The notes beneath the pieces are model-generated. The model searched no databases. It was not told the DNA's origin and worked only from the letters and a program-made list of their open reading frames with translations. A stretch of 24,443 bases of DNA from the NCBI GenBank assembly GCA_004151065.3, contig NWUY0300017946.1, forward strand, positions 1 through 24,443, read 5' to 3'. Positions 8,660 through 17,189 of the stretch are shown here, piece by piece. The translations under genes were made by a program, and so were the position numbers. How positions within the stretch are numbered: the first letter of the stretch is position 1; the number at the start of each line of letters is the position of its first letter. This stretch comes from Larix sibirica (taxonomy: Eukaryota; Streptophyta; Pinopsida; Pinales; Pinaceae).

Positions 8660-9259
8660 ACTGAAGTCCTATTTTACTTCACTTGGCTAGGAGCAGTAAA
8701 CTGATTTCTATATCTCCTGAGCATATGGTGACCATACTAACAAGACCTTATCAGTTTAGGGCAACTTGGAAAGCAATTGGAAAATGCTATCGACAAACAA
8801 AAAAGAGAGAGCGACAATTTCACTTGGCAGACCATATATACAAGAAAAGAATGTTATTTGATAACAGGCGGGGACCAATTAAACAAATTAACAACAGTAT
8901 ATACTCACATTCATAGCGCAAAGGAACATCATGATTCAAATATGCTTGAAAGGCCGTCCATCTCCAGGATGGCTGAAAACGGGAAAAGGGATAGCCGACC
9001 CGCGTAAAGCATAATTTTGTTATATATCTCGTGTTGTATGAGCTCTTGTCGACTAAGTGGACGTTAAAATCAACCATTTTCAAGATTGTTTTTTCCATTA
9101 ATAAAGGTTAAGGATGTAATTCAAAGTGCATCTGATAAATTTTCCTCTCCGAAAATAGCAAGCAGCATTGCAACTGCAAGTCAATTGCAATGCATCACCA
9201 TCGCTTGAGTTAAGAACCCCTCTTTCTACAATATATTTACAAAAAAAAACTTAATGACA
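8660..9259. other. No supported gene; short overlapping frames only
   Basis: Three overlapping frames of 76-92 codons (8683-8916 +, 8777-9007 +, 8820-9098 -) occur, none with recognisable composition. I read this as non-coding, possibly intronic. Confidence 0.4.
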
Positions 9260-9392
9260 CGGAGAAGCGACTACCGTAAATGTAGCATTAACGAGTATAC
9301 CTAGCGACGATCCGTCGGAAATTCAATAATCTACGACGTACCGCCCTCTCCCGTGTGGACATCGAGAGAGTAGGCGGATCGACGGGCATCGT
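9260..9392. other. Short CpG-dense island
   Basis: I count 17 CpG dinucleotides in about 133 bases, including CGACGATCCGTCGG, CTACGACGTACCGCC and GGCGGATCGACGGG. The flanks are AT-rich with few CpGs. In methylated plant repeats CpG is normally depleted, so this looks like unmethylated, conserved or recently inserted DNA. No open frame longer than about 20 codons is convincing on either strand. Confidence 0.55.
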
Positions 9393-10246
9393 ATTAGTTT
9401 AGTTACCTATTACATAGGATTACCCCTAGTAGATGGTGGTGTATTTCCCCCATCAAATTTTGATACTCGGTTTAGCTCGTGAAGAATGTACTTACACGTT
9501 AAGGATATTAGCTTATCGTGAACAGGTCATACATTTTAACGAGAAGGATACAAATGATGGCCCAGGAGACTGTAAGCATCAGAATATGCAGCAGGAAATC
9601 CCTATCAGGTGAAAAATCCATAGGTCGCCCCTAGTAGGAAGAAAATAAATGTGAGAAATATATTGATCATTTTGTTTGTAACTCGTACAATCGAGTTAAG
9701 TTCGGGGCCTTCAATCACAAACTTTGAACGGCATGGACTTTTTTAATGAGAATGTTATGTCCAAACCAAGATTTTCTTTCATTCCAAACTCGTAGGTTCT
9801 TAAAAGGATTTTAATTTTCTTCGGTTTAAATCCTGCTGAACAGGTGAAGTGTGCCTAAAGGTGTTTGCATTAGCTTTGTATTTATCCCGCTGTACTCGAA
9901 CTGAAATTAGATCTGTTTCTTGCGTTAAATTGAAATTTTAACGTTCACACTTCAAGGGAGAAATTCGAAATTAAATCTATCCATATCAAAATTTAAATTG
10001 TAAAGAAAGAAAAAACGCTTAATGTTTCGCAAAAGTCGGCAATCGTGAATACAGAGATAATATTCAAGGAAGCAAGAATGCATAAGATAACCTTCAATGT
10101 TTACAGTGGAAAGAGCTTGAATTACTTCAGTGAATGCTGCAAATACTCTTAAATTCCAGCAAATAAATAAAATTTCATGAACTAAATTTCCAGCCTTGAA
10201 ACTCAAAACGCAACGAAAATATATCCAGGGTAGAAAATCTCCTTAC
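9393..10246. other. Probable intronic or intergenic sequence
   Basis: On the minus strand a possible acceptor, GATCTAATTTCAG, ends at 9901 and is followed by a 24-codon open frame (FEYSGINTKLMQTPLGTLHL). The 84-codon minus frame 9952-10206 lies wholly inside the AT-rich stretch just before this acceptor, so it fits an intron rather than a gene. GCCCCTAGTAG-like sequence occurs twice, near 9424 and 9628. Confidence 0.3.
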
Positions 10247-10302
10247 TCAGAAGAATTCACGGAAAACGAACGCTTCCTGCAGCACCGAGACGATCCTGCT
10301 TC
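10247..10302 (-). other. Candidate non-coding 5' UTR exon 2, minus strand
   Basis: On the minus strand the acceptor TTATCGTTAATCGCAG/GAAGC opens a 56-base exon that ends at the donor TTCTGA/GTAAGG. It has no ATG and would be untranslated. It is flanked by AT-richer sequence, as expected for plant introns. Exon 1 would end at 10940, giving a first intron of about 637 bases. This is inference from splice-site consensus only. Confidence 0.3.
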
Positions 10303-10406
10303 CTGCGATTAACGATAAAAGCGCCTGTTATCTTTGAACCAGAAAACATGAATAAAAGGCAGCGATCTCCAAACAATTTCTTATGCAAAACGTTTCAGCA
10401 AACATG

Positions 10407-10440
10407 CCGTATAAAACGCAAATCTTTCTGCCGTATAAAA
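10407..10440 (+). promoter_or_regulatory. Two TATA-like elements, CCGTATAAAA
   Basis: CCGTATAAAA occurs at 10407-10416 and again at 10431-10440, 24 bases apart. A related CCGTATACAAAA lies near 10631. They match TATA boxes on the plus strand but no convincing plus-strand coding region follows. They may equally be an intronic motif of the minus-strand candidate gene. Confidence 0.25.
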
Positions 10441-10939
10441 GTCGATTTACATCAAAATCTACTAGGCACTACGGTATAGACTTCCTTCAAACGCGGTATT
10501 AAGCTTGCACCACTTACATCACCGTACAGAAGTTACATTTACACTATATCCGAACCCTGAGAGACGAAAATTTACAGTCAAAACCTTGAAACACCGCAAG
10601 CCTGAAAACTCTAACAAATCATAAAATTTACCGTATACAAAAGCCTATGAACAGCCGTGGATCGGATTTTATTTCCTCAATCGCCGTTCCGGATCCTATA
10701 ATATGCCAAAAAGCATCGGAGCACTTCAAACGAAAACAAAGAACTTAAAGCATTTGCTGTTATTTCCGAATGTATGATTCACCCGGTCAGATTTGAACAC
10801 CAGAAGTCGCTGAGCTGTGGCCAGTCTCGCAAATTTCGCCGAATTTCTTTCTCCCGCCGAAATTAGCAAAATCATCAATCCTTCCCGATTCCTCTTTGCA
10901 CCTGCCACATATCACAGCCATTCGAGCCAAATTTCTTAC

Positions 10940-11160
10940 CTCAAATGGAACCGCTCCTCCTTCATTATCTGCTGCAGAAAAACTATCTCATCATCCGAAG
11001 ACGAAGAAGAAGATGATTTGCATGATACTTGGAGCAATCAACAACCACAACAGCCAACAGCAGCAACAGAGACGGCAGAAACACGCGTGGCACTCGCTAC
11101 CTGTTTCCCATTTCTCCTTCTCCGCCCCTGACAGCACAAAACCATTAATCACAACACATT
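10940..11160 (-). other. Candidate first exon (5' UTR), minus strand
   Basis: A consensus donor, CATTTGAG/GTAAGAAAT, places an exon end at 10940 on the minus strand. The sequence to its right is GC-richer and on the minus strand reads as C/T-rich and G/T-rich leader with TCTTCTTCTTCGTC. Plus-strand frames over 10817-11162 start from GTG or TTG rather than ATG and are treated as shadows. The transcription start is not defined. Confidence 0.3.
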
Positions 11161-11534
11161 AAAGAATTCCTCCGATTTCCACTCCTTAACCTAACCTAAC
11201 GTGATGAGAGTCCCGTCCATCTTTACCACGGTTAACAGAGGTCCCATCTCTGAGGACCCCCGGACCCCATTCGTATTGGGCAGTGAGACGTCTAACTAGT
11301 CGCATCCCCAAATCGGAGTTTTTCTATTTATTCTATTCCTTTGTTAACATTCACATGCGCGCCGGACCGTCTGCCTGCCAGGTTTTATTTGTTTTTTCGC
11401 CTTTCACGAGCGTCGTGGGGCGAGCTTCAGTTTTTATTAATAATATTTCTTTGTCGACCTTCAAGAAAGACGGAGGGAGAAGCCGAAGGAAGGAAGCAGC
11501 ATGTGTACATTTTGTCCATTCAAAATCGTAAAGT

Positions 11535-11568
11535 AAAAGCGCCAAAGCGACAAAAGCAAAAGCGCCAA
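11535..11568 (+). repeat. Short direct repeat AAAAGCGCCAA
   Basis: AAAAGCGCCAA occurs at 11535-11545 and 11558-11568, within a longer degenerate series of AAAGCG-like units up to about 11580. Confidence 0.6.
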
Positions 11569-11708
11569 TGCGGAAGCGACTGGGACTCTCCGAGTGGGGG
11601 AGCCTCTCGCACTTTTCTTTTTCTTCTTCTCAGGCTAAGATTTCTTTCTTTTACATAACTGGCAGACCCCCTCGAGTCTCGCTGCAACTTGCTGCCCTGC
11701 CCGGCCCG

Positions 11709-11738
11709 GACCTGACCTGACCTGACTCGACCTGACCT
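11709..11738 (+). repeat. (GACCT)6 pentanucleotide repeat, one imperfect unit
   Basis: Six consecutive units are present, with the fourth being GACTC. The repeat lies inside the GC-rich promoter-like segment. Confidence 0.9.
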
Positions 11739-11773
11739 CCCTGCAAGATTAAATGTTTTCCAAAACGATTGCG

Positions 11774-11780
11774 TATAAAG
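11774..11780 (+). promoter_or_regulatory. TATA-box candidate
   Basis: The sequence reads GCGTATAAAGT. It lies 71 bases before an ATG in strong plant context (ACCATGGCG, 11851), which suits a short 5' leader. Confidence 0.25.
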
Positions 11781-11850
11781 TAAAATAAAACAAACTGCAT
11801 GTCTGCCTTGTAAATAATAATTGTTACATTTATCGAATGAACCATCAACC

Positions 11851-12013
11851 ATGGCGTTGGGGCAAGGGCATGCCGCTGCATGTCCGTATCACCAGTTTGG
11901 CAGAGACAGTAACTAAAACGGTCTCCGTGCAGCTCTCCTCCTCGCCGAAAGCGACAACACCTTCCCATCGCCTTTCGTTTCTCCGTTCATCACGGCGAAG
12001 GCAGTTAAGCTAA
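11851..12013 (+). other. Two overlapping small open frames after a TATA box
   Basis: ATG 11851 in ACCATGGCG context opens a 21-codon frame (MALGQGHAACPYHQFGRDSN). ATG 11870 in another frame opens 47 codons (MPLHVRITSLAETVTKTVSV) rich in S, T and R, ending at TAA 12011-12013. The second looks like a transit-peptide N-terminus, and the first could act as an upstream ORF. No downstream coding exon was identified. The antisense frame 11651-11968 begins at a real ATG but is not domain-like. Confidence 0.2.
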
Positions 12014-12540
12014 CGGTTAGACTCTAACCTCATTAGGTAATCTTCGGCAAATAAAATGTCACGCCCGTTTAGGCTACTGGCATGTTACATGAGACATACA
12101 TACATGTGTCCTGTGTTTTTTTGTCTCTAACCAAAGGGTAAGGGGCCAATTGGAATGTGGCCATGGCCCATGAGTCCATGACAAGCAAGACTCAGGAGTA
12201 CCTTACCTACCTTAAACCTGTTTGGCATTTAATTGATTTAGCCGTAAAATGCGGATAATACCCATCTCGAGATTCTCGCCCCGGAAAATTAATGAAATGA
12301 CTGGCCTTTGAATAAATCCCAAGTGTATGGTTTACGCCAAATGGGATTTCTTAGTTAATGATCAGTTTGTTCCTATTAATAACAACTTTTAAGCATTAAA
12401 ATTATGTACCTTATGGTTGGTTCAATGTTCCTAATAGCAATTTATCGTATTCGTATGAAATTTTTTAATGGACAAACTGATTTTTTATTGGACTTTTACC
12501 AATCTAATTGTTGATGGGACTTTTGCTTTGTTGAGCTATT
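12014..12540. other. Transition from GC-richer to AT-rich DNA, nothing identified
   Basis: No gene, RNA or long repeat was seen. A small dyad-like word, TGGCCATGGCCCATG, lies near 12160. Confidence 0.5.
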
Positions 12541-12720
12541 TTACTTTCATTATATAATCGGGTTTCTTTACTAATTACATCTTGAGCGTTATTTTTATGA
12601 AGGCAAAGTATCGACGTGGTTATTTTCAAAATTCTTTCCATTTTACTTTATATATAATCTCGTTTCTTTACTAATTACATCTTGAGCATTGTAGTTGTTC
12701 CCTTCAAAATTCTTTCTGTA
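12537..12720 (+). repeat. Direct tandem repeat, 100-base offset, second copy shortened
   Basis: GTTTCTTTACTAATTACATC followed by TTGAGC occurs at 12562 and 12662. The flanking TTTTACTTT and TTCAAAATTCTTTC also recur, the latter with an offset of only 78 bases. Copy two therefore lacks about 22 bases of internal sequence. Confidence 0.85.
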
Positions 12721-12808
12721 GCATCCCAATGTTTGTCTTTTCTATGGTAGTTCTGTAATGGTAGTTAAATAATATATATGGAAGTTCTACAGTTAGAATA
12801 TGTATGGA

Positions 12809-12912
12809 TTGTTTTTTTTCTTTGTTTGAAATATTTTATGTATGGTTATGTGTAACAAAATTGTTTTTTTTCTTTGTTTGAAATATTTTATGTATGGTTA
12901 TGTGTAACAAAA
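12809..12912 (+). repeat. Exact 52-base tandem duplication
   Basis: Positions 12809-12860 and 12861-12912 are identical. The unit starts TTGTTTTTTTTCTTTG and ends TATGTGTAACAAAA. TTGTT follows, the start of a possible third unit. Confidence 0.95.
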
Positions 12913-13132
12913 TTGTTAATGGACATTGAATCTTACAACATAAAATACAATGCACGTAGTATAAGAGAAAACCAAAACGTTTTGTTTTTTCAGTGATTTT
13001 GGGTTTAAAATCAGTGGAAATCCATGTTTGAAATTGCTATTTTCGCATTTTTGTAATTTCAGCAATTGGGATTGTCTTTCTAGACTAATTACCCAATTTT
13101 AAAACTATCTAAATAGCCGAAATTGCGATCTG

Positions 13133-13252
13133 AGCACTCCAAATTGAGATTTACTAGTCGGGGACGTTTTAGTTATCCCTTATACAGCTCCCAGCACTCC
13201 AAATTGAGATTTGCTACTCGGGGACATTTTAGTTATCCCTTATACAACTCCC
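13133..13252 (+). repeat. 60-base tandem duplication, about 93% identical
   Basis: Two adjacent 60-base units begin AGCACTCCAAATTGAGATTT and end with CTCCC. By eye they differ at four positions. Confidence 0.95.
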
Positions 13253-13365
13253 ATAAAATGTAGCAGGATAGTTTTCTAAGTTCATTGATAATTTCTTTTG
13301 TCTTGATTCTTTATAATTTGAAGAAAAAAATAGAAAAATATAATTTATCTTATATGTAAAAAATT

Positions 13366-13580
13366 TGATGAATTTAACTAATTTTTAAAATGTTAAATAT
13401 AAATATTTGGTGATACTTTTTCAAAAATATTTAAATTTCTAAAGATTTCATNTTTAAGGACCCGTACTTATTTAAAAGTGTATAAATCTTGGCGAATCTT
13501 ACCAATTCTCAAAATGTCAACTATAAATATTTGGCGATATTTTTTTAAAAATATTCAAATTTCTAAAGATTTCATGTAGT
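13366..13580 (+). repeat. 124-base direct repeat, two copies
   Basis: ATATAAATATTTGG, then a T-rich run, then TTCTAAAGATTTCAT recur with a constant 124-base offset (for example AAAGATTTCAT at 13441 and 13565). The ambiguous base n at 13452 falls just after this word in the first copy. Confidence 0.85.
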
Positions 13581-13650
13581 TTTAAAAAAAATGATTATTT
13601 TGTAAGTAAAATAATTTTATCTCATAGATGTTTTGGTTCATTGTTTTTTG

Positions 13651-13797
13651 GAAAAACTGGAAATTGATCAATTGTTTTTTTGTTAAAAATAGAAAACTAG
13701 CCAAATGATTAAATTTATCCTCCAAAAAAACTGGAAATTGATCAACTGTTTTTTGTTAAATATAGAAAACTAGCCAAATGATGAAATTTAACCTCCA
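13651..13797 (+). repeat. 74-base tandem duplication
   Basis: CTGGAAATTGATCAA is found at 13657 and 13731, and AGAAAACTAGCCAAATGAT with ATTTA.CCTCCAAA follows in both. Identity is above 90% by eye, with small length differences in the T run. Confidence 0.9.
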
Positions 13798-14067
13798 AAG
13801 TTTCCCTTTGTAGGTTAATTCTAACCTTACAACAACAAAAATAATACAACAAAGATTACAAAAAAGCACATCTACCTAAAATTTAATAGAGAAAAGGTCT
13901 TCAAGTTCAAATGTGTCTTAGTAGAACAACCACAACGTGCATCTTTGAGAAGGAAAATGCTTGATTTAGCACATACAATAAATGATCTTCAAAACAAACA
14001 ACTTCACACCAAAGCTACAATAATATATACAGAGCTAGGAGCTTAGATACATCACTACACTCCTACA

Positions 14068-14665
14068 AAATGAAGAGGTCCAATGAAATATCCATTACCC
14101 ACTCTTTCCAATGGGTCTTACTAAAGAAGATGTATCTACACTTGTCCTCAATAAAATTATAGCACTCACATGTAGGAATGTTGAATGGATATTAAGTACT
14201 CTCAACCTATCCATAATGAGGACATGCATCATTTGTGAAACATGTGCATATATTAAAAGGCGGATCTTAATAGATTATAAGCCAAGCATAAATTTGCATC
14301 CAAAAAGAGATTGTGTATGACCACATGGTGTGGAGTCGATGTATCCATTTTGTTTATAAACACGGCTTCATAATGAAGCAACCACAACATATAAAGTGTT
14401 ACCACTCAAACATTGTTGCATCAGTATGAAATGAAGAGGTCCAATGAAATATTCATCATCCAAGAAAGCTTATTTTCCAGTGGATATTACTAAAGAAGAT
14501 ATGTCTCCACTTGTCCCTAGCAATTTTATGGCACTCATGGGAAAAGTCACAATCTATAATAAACGTTAAATAGTCTCAACCTATCCACAACGAGAACATG
14601 CATCATTTGTGAAACACATGATATAAGCATTTTGGCTTATAAATCTAGATAGATTATTATATCTC
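14068..14665 (-). repeat. Duplicated LINE 3' module, 361-base offset
   Basis: ATGAAGAGGTCCAATGAAAT (plus) occurs at 14070 and 14431. Further matches at the same or similar offset include TTACTAAAGAAGAT, CACTTGTCC, CTCAACCTATCCA and ACATGCATCATTTGTGAAAC. Each copy carries the CxxC zinc-knuckle-like segment of the LINE. It reads CSRCG in the right copy (14598-14587), while in the left copy the second cysteine has become tyrosine (CPHYG). Identity is roughly three quarters by eye. Confidence 0.8.
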
Positions 14666-15738
14666 CACAACCAATCCCTCCAAATTAGTCTTAGATTAAA
14701 TTAAAGGTCGAGTCAATATAAATTAATTTCTAAATTTCTTGAATTGTTGAACAATCCAAACAAATTAACCTAAAATTTTGTGAAAAAATATGCCAAATCT
14801 TCATGTTTTGATCTCATTATTCCAAAATCTTTCCAACAAATAAGCCACCTTTTGAAAAACTCATCTAGGCGCATGCACTATAGAATCTTGATATTCTATC
14901 CATGTCCAATTTGAATGACAAGCCCATTCAAAACCTCTCTTGAAACCATTCCAATTCCAAGTAAGAGCGGGCACAACGTTTTTCCAAGTTTCCCAAGTTA
15001 TTTAAAGCACCAAAGGCTTGACAACTTTGAAGTCCTACAAAACAACTAAGACATCACTAAGGTGGAAATGTTCCTCAATATTCACGCTTACATGTTTAGC
15101 ATTAAAATCCCTATGTCTAAGTAAAAGATTACATGGCTTAACCTCAACTAGGCATTCAAGGATCCATTTTGGTGATAAAACAACCCCCTACAATTTAATA
15201 ATAGTGAGTTCAAGTCCAACTTTTTGTTTGGATAGAGTACAAATAATCCTATGGAACAAAGGGAACCAATTGTACACCTCCAAATTTAGAACATAGGAAA
15301 CCTCTTAATATCTTCTCCAACTGAACAAAATGAGAAGTTGAAGAAAACCCAAAGGAGAAATAATAAACATGAAGAGCCTATGGAATTTTACCAAGAAATG
15401 TAATTTTTTTAGGTAGAATGATGCCTATAAACATCCAACTCTAGATTTTTCATTGAATCTTTTGCAAACACCACTCCACATAAGTAAAGAAGAAACATTC
15501 ACTTGAAATGGAACTTCCAAGTAGTGGACAATCTATCCATCTCTCATGTGTTTGTGCAAGGTCTATTTATCCAAGGGGATTAATCTTCAATGCAAGTAAA
15601 TGAAAAGAGGCTCCTTCACTCACTCACAACCATGCCATACTCAATACACCACACATCCCATAAAATATAGAGTTCCATAAACTGAATTTTGAGAGAGCTC
15701 AATTGAAAGAAGAGAGTCATCTACGAAGTGATTATTGA

Positions 15739-15948
15739 TCACATCCCTTCCCCCATAGTAGAAATCATTTTAACTTGGGCTTGAGTCCCATACACACCAA
15801 AGAGATGCCCTAAAGCATCTATAGCTAAAACATAAACATAGGGTGCAAGAGGGTATCCTTGTCTAATGAACTTATGTAAAGTGATGTTATCCAACAATGC
15901 ATCATTAATTGAAACAAATGCTAAAGCATTGGACAAAAGAGATTCCAT
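15739..15948 (-). pseudogene. LINE reverse transcriptase fragment (palm region)
   Basis: This 69-codon open piece includes FVSINDALLDNITLHKFIRQ followed by GYPLAPYVYVLAIDALG. The R-Q-G-x-P-L-A-P-Y-x-Y-V-L-A pattern is diagnostic of non-LTR reverse transcriptases, in which the tyrosine after RQG is usually cysteine. The catalytic FVDD lies just downstream on the minus strand in another frame. The piece belongs to the larger LINE remnant and is non-functional. Confidence 0.85.
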
Positions 15949-16128
15949 CCTGGAAACAAAATGTTGACCAGCCCAAGCAAAGAATGCATATTAGTTGTAA
16001 ATGATCGACCCACCTTGTCATGTTCCTTGTAAAACTCAATTTCTATGGAAGAATCTACTGAACAATTTACTTTGAACTCTCTCTACTCCCCAACTTCTCA
16101 AAATTGTATATGAAATGTATCTTCTTTA

Positions 16129-16190
16129 AATAGAGCATGTTTGTTCATGCCTAATAACCAATAGAGCATGTTTGTTCATGCCTAATAACC
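16129..16190 (+). repeat. Exact 31-base tandem duplication inside the LINE
   Basis: The unit AATAGAGCATGTTTGTTCAT plus GCCTAATAACC occurs at 16129-16159 and 16160-16190 without mismatch. The length is not a multiple of three, so it shifts the reverse-transcriptase frame. Confidence 0.95.
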
Positions 16191-16431
16191 CATGTCATGC
16201 CTTGTAAGATACTCGAAGTAAACACCTTAGCTAAAGTCTTATATGACATATTCAACGCGATGATTGGATACTAGGCATAATTAGTGTCTTTAGTTGAATT
16301 TGTGAAATAACCTTCATAAACCCTTGATTTTGAAATTTTCCCACTCTCCTTAAAAAAAAGCTTCCATGGCCATGCACAACATATCATTCTTAATAACCTT
16401 TCACATCTTCTTGCAAGATTATCAAGAAAGA

Positions 16432-16615
16432 CCAAATTTCCCATTTTTCATCTTACTTGGTGTGAAAAGTTATTCTTCAATGACTTCATATATATCAACT
16501 ATGAGAAGATATATTTTAGTGCTCCAAATTTCCCATTTTTCATCTTACTTGGTGTGAAAAGTTATTCTTCAATGACTTCATAAATATCAACTATGAGAAG
16601 ATCTATTTGAGTGCT
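16432..16615 (+). repeat. 92-base tandem duplication inside the LINE
   Basis: Copies at 16432-16523 and 16524-16615 start CCAAATTTCCCATTTTTCAT and differ at about three positions. This duplicates the K-M-K-N-G-K part of the reverse-transcriptase region and shifts the frame. Confidence 0.95.
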
Positions 16616-17128
16616 CCAAACTTTAGAAAGAAGCATCTTTTACATACTTATCTCAATGTCATCACATTTTATAAAAGTGGATACTCAATGAAAATGTTTC
16701 TGGACAAGAATACCTGAACATATGTTGGAACTATCCCAAGTGTTAAACTAAAATTCCTCATAAGGTTCCTCAGACCCAATATTCTTACATACGAGTTCTT
16801 TATGTTTAGAAAGTCAAAGCTTCATCATATTCCTACGCAAGGGCCCTAACTTAAGATCCTCTTGCACAATATTGTTCCATACATCTCAGAAAGTGTTCTT
16901 CCTCATATGCCTCTTCATATAAGTTAACATTATGTAAAACTTTCATGAAAGTGTTCTCAACTCTCTCATGGAAGATGATAGCCATGAAGTTTTATATTAG
17001 ATAATAGTTAATAAATTGAATTAGATTTTGATTGAAAAAAAGAGAAGATAGAGAAAGAGTTATGGCCTCAATTATCATAGTTATTATTAACATTACAAAA
17101 CTTTTATAAACTTTGATCAATTCCTCAG

Positions 17129-17188
17129 TTAAACCATTTTGAGCAATGTACTTGTGCAATTAAACCATTTCAAGCAATGTATAGTGTT
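17129..17188 (+). repeat. 31-base tandem repeat, two copies
   Basis: TTAAACCATTTTGAGCAATG occurs at 17129 and, as TTAAACCATTTCAAGCAATG, at 17160. The offset is 31 bases. Confidence 0.8.
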
Positions 17189-17189
17189 G

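Larger units (their letters stand above)
11160..12060. promoter_or_regulatory. GC- and CpG-rich promoter-like segment
   Basis: This is the most GC-rich part of the window. It has many CpGs, a C-rich run (GGACCCCCGGACCCC near 11256), a purine-rich tract near 11468-11495 and short repeats. It sits upstream of the candidate minus-strand exon at 10940-11160 and could serve as a promoter for it. It may also serve the plus strand, where TATAAAG occurs at 11774-11780. ORFs on both strands here are GC-driven and lack recognisable domains. Confidence 0.3.
13880..17000 (-). mobile_element. Decayed non-LTR retrotransposon (plant LINE)
   Basis: Read on the minus strand, the order is that of a plant LINE ORF2. 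There is an N-terminal RT region at about 16470-16360 with a K-N-G-K signature and then an I-K-N-D-M-L-C helix. A K-D-T-N, I-A-L-N-M-S-Y-K-T-L-A-K block follows at 16291-16220, matching the I-S-L-C-N-x-x-Y-K-I-x-x-K motif. Next come RQGYPLAP at 15864-15841 and an FVDD active-site-like box at 15727-15716. A C-terminal CxxC zinc-knuckle-like module (CSRCG followed by VET) lies at about 14605-14585. Stops and frame changes are frequent. For example RQG and FVDD are in different frames, so no active protein can be made. Ends and target-site duplication are not clear; the 3' end may lie near 13810-13900. The element carries several internal duplications. Confidence 0.85.

Noticed and set aside
9952-10206. 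84-codon minus-strand ORF
   Set aside because: It begins at a non-ATG codon, is AT-driven (F, L, I, N-rich) and lies where an intron of the candidate gene would be.
10817-11162. Two plus-strand frames, one with an acidic SSSEDEEEDD stretch
   Set aside because: They start at GTG or TTG, not ATG, with an in-frame TGA just upstream of the first. The sequence reads better as a minus-strand leader region ending at a splice donor.
11186-11200. TTAACCTAACCTAACG as an interstitial telomere repeat
   Set aside because: Only two CCTAA units are present and the plant telomere unit is CCCTAAA.
13441-13470. The ambiguous base n as a sign of an assembly gap
   Set aside because: It is a single n inside a repeat that continues on both sides with constant offset, so it is a base-call ambiguity rather than a gap.
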